64,000 bases of DNA from Streptomyces sp. NRRL F-5727. Its GTDB lineage: Bacteria; Actinomycetota; Actinomycetes; Streptomycetales; Streptomycetaceae. Every line of letters begins with the position of its first letter. Position 1 is the stretch's first letter. A program made the position numbers and the translations under genes. Under the pieces are notes generated by a model. That model was given only the letters and a program-made list of their open reading frames with translations. It searched no databases and was not told where the DNA came from. Shown piece after piece: positions 58,191-64,000 of this stretch. The stretch covers positions 62,001 to 126,000 of the forward strand of contig NZ_JOGX01000007.1 of assembly GCF_000719555.1 (NCBI RefSeq), read 5' to 3'.

Positions 58191-59381
58191 ATGAGTACAC
58201 GGATCGTGGTGGTCGGAGGCGGAACGGCGGGCCTCCGCCTCGCCCAGCGCCTGCCGGTCACCCTCCTCGGCGAGGAGCCGCACGCCCCGTACAACCGGGT
58301 GCTGCTCGCCGACGTCCTCGCCGGACGGTACGCCCCCGAGGTCGTCGCCCTGCCCGCACCCCGCGAGCCGGTGCGCCGCGGGGTGCGGGTGGTGGGGATC
58401 GACCGGGCGGCACGCACGGTCGAGTGCGCCGACGGCTCGCTGGTCGGCTACGACCGGCTGGTCCTCGCCACCGGCTCCAACCCGGTGCTGCCGCCGCTGC
58501 GCGGACTGCGCGGGGCGGAGCTCCCCGAGGGCGTGCACTCCTTCCGCACCCTCGACGACTGCCTCGCCCTGCGCGAGGTCGTCCGCCCGGGAATCCGGGC
58601 GGTGGTCGTCGGAGGCGGGCTCCTCGGCGTGTCCGCGGCGCGGGCGCTGGCCGCGCTGGGTGCCGAGGTGGTCCTCACCCAGCAGGGCGAGGGCCTGATG
58701 GAACGGCATCTGGACCCGCACGCCTCCGTGCTGCTGCGGGAGCACCTGGACGGGCTCGGCGTCGAGACCCACACCGAGTGCCGGGTCAGCGGGCTGCGGC
58801 AGCGGGACGGGGCGGTGACGGCGGTCGAGCTGGCCGACGGCTTCGTCCTGGACGCCCAGGTCGTGGTCCTGGCCTGCGGGGTACGCCCCCGGGTCGCGCT
58901 GGCCCGCGAGGCCGGGCTCGACGTGCGGACCGGCATCGTCGTCGACGACGAGCTGCGGACCTCCGACCCGTACATCCACGCGATCGGCGACTGCGCCGAG
59001 CACGACGGCCGGGTCTACGGCCTGGCCGGCCCGGCGCTGGAGCAGGCCGACGTCCTCGCCGACGTGCTGTCCGGCACCGCCGGCCCCCGCTACACCGGCA
59101 CCCGGGCGCTCACCCGGCTCACCCTCGGCGGGGCCCGGCCGCTGGACCTCGCCGCCTTCGGCGAGGCCACGCCCCTGCCGGGCGACGACGTCGTCCAGCT
59201 GACCGACGCGACCCGGGGCGCGTACCGCAAGGTCGTCGTCCGCGACAACCGGCTCGTCGGGGGCGTCCTCCTCGGCGACCTGGCCGCGGTCGGCGCGCTC
59301 GCCCGGGCCTGGGAGGGCGACGAAGCCCTCCCGGAGGCCCCCCTGCTGCACCTGCTCACCCACGACGGAGGCTCCTCATGA
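58191..59381 (+). CDS. NAD(P)/FAD-dependent oxidoreductase of the nitrite reductase operon
   Basis: A 396-residue pyridine-nucleotide-disulfide-type flavoprotein. The FAD motif is RIVVVGGGTAGLRLAQRL, the NAD motif is AVVVGGGLLGVSAARAL, and the C-terminal FAD motif is PYIHAIGDCAEHDG. It resembles the N-terminal flavoprotein half of NirB but lacks the [2Fe-2S] and siroheme domains. It may be an extra electron-transfer subunit for nitrite or nitrate reduction. The nirB ATG overlaps its stop (ATGA), so the two are coupled. A GlnR-like box precedes it. Confidence 0.85.
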   Translation: MSTRIVVVGGGTAGLRLAQRLPVTLLGEEPHAPYNRVLLADVLAGRYAPEVVALPAPREPVRRGVRVVGIDRAARTVECADGSLVGYDRLVLATGSNPVLPPLRGLRGAELPEGVHSFRTLDDCLALREVVRPGIRAVVVGGGLLGVSAARALAALGAEVVLTQQGEGLMERHLDPHASVLLREHLDGLGVETHTECRVSGLRQRDGAVTAVELADGFVLDAQVVVLACGVRPRVALAREAGLDVRTGIVVDDELRTSDPYIHAIGDCAEHDGRVYGLAGPALEQADVLADVLSGTAGPRYTGTRALTRLTLGGARPLDLAAFGEATPLPGDDVVQLTDATRGAYRKVVVRDNRLVGGVLLGDLAAVGALARAWEGDEALPEAPLLHLLTHDGGSS

Positions 59382-61900
59382 CCACCCCCACCATCGTCCT
59401 GGTCGGCCACGGAATGGTCGGCCAGCGGTTCCTGGAGGCGCTCGCCGACCGGGGCGTCACCGAGCGGGCCCGGATCGTGGTCCTCTGCGAGGAGCCCCGC
59501 CCGGCGTACGACCGGGTCCAGCTGACCTCGTACTTCTCCGGGAAGACGCCCGACGACCTGTCGATGGTCGAGGACGGCTTCATGGAGCGGCACGGCATCG
59601 AGCTGTACACGGACGAGCCCGTCGTGGCCGTGGACCGCGCGGCGCGGACGGTGACCGCCCGGTCGGGCCGGGTCGTCGCCTACGACCACCTGGTGCTCGC
59701 CACCGGCTCGTACCCCTTCGTGCCGCCGGTCCCCGGCAAGGACGCCACCGGCTGCTTCGTCTACCGCACCATCGAGGACCTGCTCGCGATCGAGGAGTAC
59801 GCCAAGACGGCGACGACCGGCGCGGTGGTCGGCGGCGGTCTGCTCGGCCTGGAGGCGGCCGGCGCGCTCAAGGGCCTCGGGCTCGACACCCACATCGTGG
59901 AGTTCGCGCCGCGGCTGATGCCGGTGCAGGTCGACGAGGGCGGCGGCGCCGCGCTGCTGCGGACCATCGAGCAGATGGGGCTGACCGTGCACACCGGCAC
60001 GGGCACCCAGGAGGTCGTGACCGCCGACGGCTCCGTGACCGGCATGAGGCTGTCGGACGGCACCGAACTCGCCACCGACCTGGTGGTCTTCTCGGCCGGC
60101 GTCCGCCCCCGGGACCAGCTGGCCCGCGACTGCGGGCTGGACGTGGGCGAGCGCGGCGGCATCGCCGTCGACGAGCACTGCCGCACCTCCGACCCGGCGG
60201 TCTTCGCCATCGGCGAGTGCGCGCTCGCCTCCGACGGGCGGGTCTACGGCCTGGTCGCGCCGGGCTACGAGATGGCGCAGACGGTCGCCGCGGTCCTCGC
60301 CGACGAGGCCGGCGACGACACCGGGTTCACCGGCGCCGACCTCTCCACCAAGCTGAAGCTGCTCGGGGTCGACGTGGCCTCCTTCGGCGACGCGCACGGC
60401 ACCGCCGAGGGCTGCCTCGACGTCGTCTACGCGGACTCCCGCGCCGGCGTCTACAAGAAGCTGGTGGTGGACGCCGAGGGCCGGCTCCTCGGCGGCGTGC
60501 TGGTCGGCGACGCCGAGTCGTACGGGCTGCTGCGCCCGCTGACCGGCACCAGGCCCCCGGTCTCCCCCGAGCAGCTGGTGCTTCCGGCGGGGGCGGGCGC
60601 GCCCGTGGCGCTCGGCCCCTCGGCGCTGCCGGACGACGCCGTCATCTGCTCCTGCCACAACGTGACCAAGCACGCCATCACCCAGTGCGCCTCGCTGCCC
60701 GAGGTCAAGAAGTGCACCAAGGCCGGCACCGGCTGCGGCAGTTGTGTGAAGGTGATCGAGAAGCTGCTGCCGAAGGCGGCCGACAAGGGGCTCTGCGGCT
60801 GCTTCTCCTACACCCGCAGCGAGCTCTACGAGATCGCCCGCACCCTGCGCGTGACCTCCTTCGCCGCGCTCCTCGACTCGCACGGGCGGGACGGCGCGAA
60901 GGGCGGCGAGGGCTGCGAGGTGTGCAAGCCGACCGTCGGCTCCATCCTGGCCTCCCTCAACAACGGCTACATCCTCGACGGCGAGCAGGCCGCGCTCCAG
61001 GACACCAACGACCACCACCTGGCCAACCTCCAGCGCAACGGCTCCTATTCGGTGGTCCCCCGCATCCCCGGCGGCGAGATCACCCCGGAGAAGCTGATCG
61101 TGATCGGCGAGGTGGCCCGCGACTACGGCCTCTACACGAAGATCACCGGCGGTCAGCGGATCGACCTCTTCGGTGCCCGCGTCGACCAGCTCCCGGCGAT
61201 CTGGACCCGCCTGGTGGACGCCGGATTCGAGTCCGGGCACGCCTACGGCAAGGCGCTGCGCACGGTGAAGTCCTGTGTGGGGCAGACCTGGTGCCGCTAC
61301 GGCGTGCAGGACTCGGTGAAGATGGCGATCCAGCTGGAGCTGCGCTACCGCGGCCTGCGCGCCCCGCACAAGCTGAAGTCGGCGGTCTCCGGCTGCGCCC
61401 GCGAGTGCGCCGAGGCCCAGTCGAAGGACTTCGGCGTGATCGCCACGGCCAACGGCTGGAACCTGTACGTCGGCGGCAACGGCGGCGCGACCCCGCGCCA
61501 CGCGGACCTGCTCGCGCAGGACCTGTCGGACGCCGAACTGATCCGGCTGATCGACCGGTTCCTGATGTTCTACATCCGGACGGCGGACCGCCTGGAGCGG
61601 ACGTCGGTGTGGCTGGAGCGCCTGGAGGGCGGCCTCGACCACCTGCGGGACGTGATCGTGAAGGACTCGCTGGGCCTCTGCGACGAGCTGGAGGCGCTGA
61701 TGGCGGCGCACGTCTCCGACTACCAGGACGAGTGGGCGCAGACCCTGGACGACCCGGAGCGGCTGCGGCGCTTCGTCTCCTTCGTGAACGCGCCGGAGAC
61801 GCCCGACCCGACGGTGCGGTTCGTGCCGGAGCGGGACCAGATCAAGCCGGACCTCACGATCCTGACGATCGGCACCCTGGAAGGAGCCATGTCCCGATGA
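59378..61900 (+). CDS. nirB: NAD(P)H nitrite reductase large subunit
   Basis: An 840-residue siroheme enzyme. Residues 1-400 are a FAD/NAD oxidoreductase (IVLVGHGMVGQRFLEAL, GAVVGGGLLGLEAAGAL). A BFD-type [2Fe-2S] domain follows, with cysteines in ICSCHNVTKHAITQC and CTKAGTGCGSC. The C-terminal siroheme/[4Fe-4S] part contains SCVGQTWCRYG and SGCARECAEAQ, the four cysteine ligands. It reduces nitrite to ammonium with six electrons from NAD(P)H. It overlaps the upstream flavoprotein and downstream nirD genes by 4 bases each. Confidence 0.95.
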   Translation: MTTPTIVLVGHGMVGQRFLEALADRGVTERARIVVLCEEPRPAYDRVQLTSYFSGKTPDDLSMVEDGFMERHGIELYTDEPVVAVDRAARTVTARSGRVVAYDHLVLATGSYPFVPPVPGKDATGCFVYRTIEDLLAIEEYAKTATTGAVVGGGLLGLEAAGALKGLGLDTHIVEFAPRLMPVQVDEGGGAALLRTIEQMGLTVHTGTGTQEVVTADGSVTGMRLSDGTELATDLVVFSAGVRPRDQLARDCGLDVGERGGIAVDEHCRTSDPAVFAIGECALASDGRVYGLVAPGYEMAQTVAAVLADEAGDDTGFTGADLSTKLKLLGVDVASFGDAHGTAEGCLDVVYADSRAGVYKKLVVDAEGRLLGGVLVGDAESYGLLRPLTGTRPPVSPEQLVLPAGAGAPVALGPSALPDDAVICSCHNVTKHAITQCASLPEVKKCTKAGTGCGSCVKVIEKLLPKAADKGLCGCFSYTRSELYEIARTLRVTSFAALLDSHGRDGAKGGEGCEVCKPTVGSILASLNNGYILDGEQAALQDTNDHHLANLQRNGSYSVVPRIPGGEITPEKLIVIGEVARDYGLYTKITGGQRIDLFGARVDQLPAIWTRLVDAGFESGHAYGKALRTVKSCVGQTWCRYGVQDSVKMAIQLELRYRGLRAPHKLKSAVSGCARECAEAQSKDFGVIATANGWNLYVGGNGGATPRHADLLAQDLSDAELIRLIDRFLMFYIRTADRLERTSVWLERLEGGLDHLRDVIVKDSLGLCDELEALMAAHVSDYQDEWAQTLDDPERLRRFVSFVNAPETPDPTVRFVPERDQIKPDLTILTIGTLEGAMSR

Positions 61901-62226
61901 AGACCCTCGAACTCTCCCCCGCCGAGAACTCCTGGATGGCGGTCTGCGAGGAGGCCCGGCTGACCCCGGGCCGCGGCCTGGCGGCGCTGCTGCCGGACGG
62001 CCGGCAGGCGGCGGTCTTCCGGGACCGGGCGGGGCGGGCGTACGCGATCGACAACCGCGATCCGTTCACCGGGGCGCAGGTGCTGTCCCGGGGGCTGATC
62101 GGGACGGCGGACGGGCGGCCCTACGTGGCCTCGCCGCTCCTGAAGCAGCGCTTCGACCTGGAGACGGGCCGGTGCCTGGACGACGACGCGGTGACGGTGG
62201 CGGTCTATCCCGTACGCACGGTCTAG
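61897..62226 (+). CDS. nirD: nitrite reductase small subunit
   Basis: A 109-residue NirD. It has the Rieske-like beta fold (GRGLAALLPDGRQAAVFRD, AYAIDNRDPFTGAQVLSRG, RPYVASPLLKQRFDLETGRC) but lacks the CxH ligand pairs of true Rieske proteins, as is normal in NirD. It is required for NAD(P)H nitrite reductase activity together with NirB. The ATG overlaps the nirB stop by 4 bases (ATGA). It is the last gene of the operon; a TetR gene with its own promoter follows. Confidence 0.93.
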   Translation: MKTLELSPAENSWMAVCEEARLTPGRGLAALLPDGRQAAVFRDRAGRAYAIDNRDPFTGAQVLSRGLIGTADGRPYVASPLLKQRFDLETGRCLDDDAVTVAVYPVRTV

Positions 62227-62248
62227 CTTGACCGATCGTTCCAGAAAG
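62227..62248. promoter_or_regulatory. TetR operator copy 1
   Basis: CTTGACCG, four variable bases, then TTCCAGAAAG. The same pattern occurs on the opposite strand at 62897-62918, in front of the exporter. The inner part resembles TetR sites of the GACC-N4-GGTC kind. It overlaps the predicted -35 of the TetR gene. Confidence 0.7.
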
Positions 62249-62257
62249 GGATAGCGT
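62228..62257 (+). promoter_or_regulatory. predicted promoter of the TetR gene
   Basis: A -35 TTGACC (62228-62233) and -10 TAGCGT (62252-62257) are spaced 18 bases apart. The GTG start at 62265 is 8 bases downstream, about where transcription would begin, so the mRNA may be leaderless. Confidence 0.6.
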
Positions 62258-62264
62258 CTCCGGC

Positions 62265-62849
62265 GTGGCCAGGACCAAGGAATTCGACCCCGAGGCCGCG
62301 CTCCAGGCAGCGCTCGACCTGTTCTGGGCGCGCGGCTACGAGGCGACGTCGATGGCGGACCTCGTGGCGCACCTCGGCATCGGCCGGGCCAGCATCTACG
62401 CGACCTTCGGCAACAAGCACGAGCTGTACCTGAAGGCGATGGACCGCTACCTGGAGACCCGGGACCCGGGGCTCGTCGAGGAGCTGTCCGCGCCGGGCCC
62501 GGCCCTGCCGGCCGTCCGGGCACTGGTCCGCCGCTTCGCCGCCGAGGCGACGGCGGAGGGACTGCGCCTGTCGGGCTGCTTCGTCACCAACTCGGCGGCG
62601 GAGCTGGCCCCGCGCGATCCGGTGGTGGCCCGCCGGGTCGAGCTGAGCTGGGAGCAGATCGAGACCCTGCTGTACGCGGCGCTCACCCGGGCCCGCGCCC
62701 AGGGGGAACTGCCGGAGGGGCGCGATCCGCGCACCCTCTCCCGGATGCTCCTGGTGCTGCTCCAGGGGATCCGGGTGGTCGGCAAGGCGTCGACGGACCC
62801 GGCCAGGGTGCGGGACGCGGCGGAGGAGGCCCTGCGGCTGCTCGACTGA
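62265..62849 (+). CDS. TetR-family repressor of the adjacent MFS exporter
   Basis: A 194-residue TetR protein. Its helix-turn-helix is SMADLVAHLGIGRASIYATFGNKHELY, a well-conserved AcrR/NemR-type motif. The C-terminal ligand-binding domain includes LSGCFVTNSAAELAP and TLSRMLLVLLQGIRVVGKAS. The GTG start has no Shine-Dalgarno sequence and sits just after a good promoter. It most likely represses itself and the exporter at 62941 through the shared operator, with release by the exporter's substrate. A terminator hairpin follows the stop. Confidence 0.92.
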   Translation: MARTKEFDPEAALQAALDLFWARGYEATSMADLVAHLGIGRASIYATFGNKHELYLKAMDRYLETRDPGLVEELSAPGPALPAVRALVRRFAAEATAEGLRLSGCFVTNSAAELAPRDPVVARRVELSWEQIETLLYAALTRARAQGELPEGRDPRTLSRMLLVLLQGIRVVGKASTDPARVRDAAEEALRLLD

Positions 62850-62863
62850 GCGGCCGCCGGACG

Positions 62864-62887
62864 GGCGCCCTTGCGGGGGCGCCTTTT
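62864..62887 (+). terminator. rho-independent terminator after the TetR gene
   Basis: Stem GGCGCCC/GGGCGCC of 7 bp around a six-base loop, followed by TTTT. Confidence 0.75.
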
Positions 62888-62896
62888 CTCGGGGCT

Positions 62897-62918
62897 CTTT
62901 CTGGAATGTACGGTCAAG
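62897..62918. promoter_or_regulatory. TetR operator copy 2, upstream of the exporter
   Basis: The reverse complement of the motif at 62227-62248: CTTGACCG, N4, TTCCAGAAAG on the minus strand. A 5-base inverted repeat TGTAC/GTACA (62907-62922) overlaps it. Position just ahead of the exporter supports repression. Confidence 0.7.
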
Positions 62919-62940
62919 TACAGACGATGTGGGGGACGGC

Positions 62941-64000
62941 ATGACGACGTACCGGGGAACAGCGGCACCGAGCGCGCCCACGGCGGGCCACGGGGGTGCC
63001 CGCCGGGGGTTCGCGCTGCTCGGGACCGTCCAGGCGACGCTCATCTTCACGCTCGCCGCGCTCGCCGTGCCGCTCCCCCGGATCGCCGCCGAATTCGACC
63101 TGGACCAGGGGCGGTTGATCCTCCTCAGCGCCGCGTACGGACTGACCTTCGCGGGGCTCCTGCTGCTCGGCGGACGGCTCGCGGACCGGTACGGCGCCCG
63201 GCGCGCGCTCACCGCCGGACTGCTCCTCTTCGCCGCCGCCTCCGCGCTCGCCCCGCTCGCCACCGGTTACGCCGGGCTGCTCGGCGCCCGCTTCGCGCAG
63301 GGCGCCGGCGCCGCGCTCGTCGCCCCGGCCGCGATGGGCGCGCTGCGCGCCCTCTACCCCGAACCCGCCGCGTACGGACGGGCGATGGGCACCTGGGGCG
63401 GCCTCTCCGTCCTCGGCGCCACCGCCGGGAACCTGCTCTCCGGCGCCATCACGGCCGCCGCCTCCTGGCGCGCCTCCTTCGCCGTGCCGGTCGCCGTCGC
63501 CGTCGCCGCGCTGCTGCTCGCGCGCCGGCTGCTGCCCGCCACCCCGCCCGGCGCGGACCGCGCCCTCGACCTGCCGGGCGCCCTGCTCGCCACCGCCGGG
63601 ATCGTGCTCGCCAGCACCGGCCTGGTGCTGACCGACGCCCACCCGTGGGGCTCCGCGCCCGTCCTCGTACCGCTGCTCGGGGGGCTCGCCCTGCTCGCCG
63701 GCTTCGCCCGCGCCGAGCGCCGGGCCGCCGACCCGCTGCTCCCGCCCGGCTTCCTGCGGGACCGGCGGCGCCTCCTCGGGCTCGCCGCGGTCGCCCTCAC
63801 CGCCGCCGGCACGGCCACCGTCTTCGTCCTGCTCTCGCTCGACCTCCAGCGGGAGCGCGGCTACTCGGCGGCGCTCACCTCGGCCGCCTTCGTGCCCTTC
63901 GCCGCCGCGCTGCTCGGCGCCGGCCGGCTCGCGGGCCCGCTGATCGGCCGGTACGGGCCCGGCCGGGTCACCGCCGCCGGACTCGGCGCGGCGGGCGCCG
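62941..64000 (+). CDS. MFS drug exporter (DHA2/14-TM type), truncated by window end
   Basis: The first 353 codons of a major facilitator; the gene runs off the window with no stop. The motif-A loop LLLGGRLADRYGARRAL and the antiporter motif C region GGLSVLGATAGNLLSGAI are typical of drug:proton antiporters. About ten helices are visible so far, consistent with a 14-helix DHA2 exporter. GGGGGA lies just before the ATG at 62941. Controlled by the upstream TetR repressor through the operator at 62897. The substrate is unknown. Confidence 0.9.
   Translation, partial: MTTYRGTAAPSAPTAGHGGARRGFALLGTVQATLIFTLAALAVPLPRIAAEFDLDQGRLILLSAAYGLTFAGLLLLGGRLADRYGARRALTAGLLLFAAASALAPLATGYAGLLGARFAQGAGAALVAPAAMGALRALYPEPAAYGRAMGTWGGLSVLGATAGNLLSGAITAAASWRASFAVPVAVAVAALLLARRLLPATPPGADRALDLPGALLATAGIVLASTGLVLTDAHPWGSAPVLVPLLGGLALLAGFARAERRAADPLLPPGFLRDRRRLLGLAAVALTAAGTATVFVLLSLDLQRERGYSAALTSAAFVPFAAALLGAGRLAGPLIGRYGPGRVTAAGLGAAGA

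Noticed and set aside
59090..61711. An 873-codon minus-strand frame opposite nirB.
   Set aside because: A shadow frame; nirB has all cofactor ligands.
61897..62226. nirD as a defective Rieske protein because the cluster ligands are missing.
   Set aside because: Loss of the CxH pairs is normal for NirD small subunits.

Overview
The window is a chromosomal stretch of a Streptomyces or very close actinomycete. The DNA is very GC-rich with strongly GC-biased third codon positions. It carries an HrdA-type sigma factor next to DNA primase, an Mbl/MreB-like protein, a MatB malonyl-CoA synthetase, a Spo0M protein and class-typical GlnR, SoxR and OhrR sites. Genes often overlap by four bases, and leucine TTA codons are almost absent. 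No IS element, integrase, prophage or CRISPR array was seen, and no gene-free stretch exceeds 300 bases.

Layout. 25-6104: LysR regulator, pectate lyase with an EI24 membrane protein, an orphan Ohr, a zinc-independent MDR reductase divergent from a MarR regulator, and a zinc-ribbon membrane protein. 6105-17241: mbl with a (DR)10 tail, a degenerate GAF histidine kinase, a nitrate-type MFS carrier, matB, a large secreted subtilisin, an MFS exporter and a GNAT. 17286-18348: ohrR and ohr diverge around a perfect 24-bp palindrome that covers the ohr -35 element.

18506-31728 is the most interesting region. VMAP, a MoxR ATPase and a 1487-residue vWA-like/NB-ARC/TPR protein form a tightly overlapping operon. 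Beyond an opposed CPA2 antiporter lie an alpha/beta hydrolase, a caspase-like protease whose C-terminal effector-associated domain matches the N-terminal domain of VMAP, an FxsA-like RiPP precursor and a HExxH peptide-hydroxylase-type protein. No radical SAM enzyme is present. Together these look like a vWA-MoxR-VMAP ternary conflict system joined to a RiPP module. The only two in-frame TTA codons found in the window are in the VMAP and HExxH genes, which suggests bldA-linked developmental control.

31736-35646: hydrolase/TetR pair with its own operators, a repeat-tailed lipoprotein, a membrane protein and three tRNA genes (CAU, Asn, Asn) on the minus strand. 35793-48941: mostly housekeeping, with a YtxH-like protein, xylulokinase, a heterodimeric ABC exporter, hrdA, dnaG, a FAD reductase, dGTPase and a sirohydrochlorin chelatase. 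48993-57213: aquaporin, YdcF protein, assimilatory nitrate reductase, a CutA-GGCT fusion, a SoxR-box FMN reductase, a class IV aminotransferase, Spo0M and a secreted protein with a class F sortase. 57223-64000: TSUP permease, the nitrite reductase operon (FAD subunit, nirB, nirD), and a TetR/MFS exporter pair with a shared operator, the exporter running off the end.

Nitrogen assimilation is a recurring theme: nitrate carrier (8825), nitrate reductase (50501), siroheme chelatase (47187) and nitrite reductase (58191-62226). Predicted GlnR boxes in 22-bp register precede both reductase operons. All functions are inferred from sequence reading alone.
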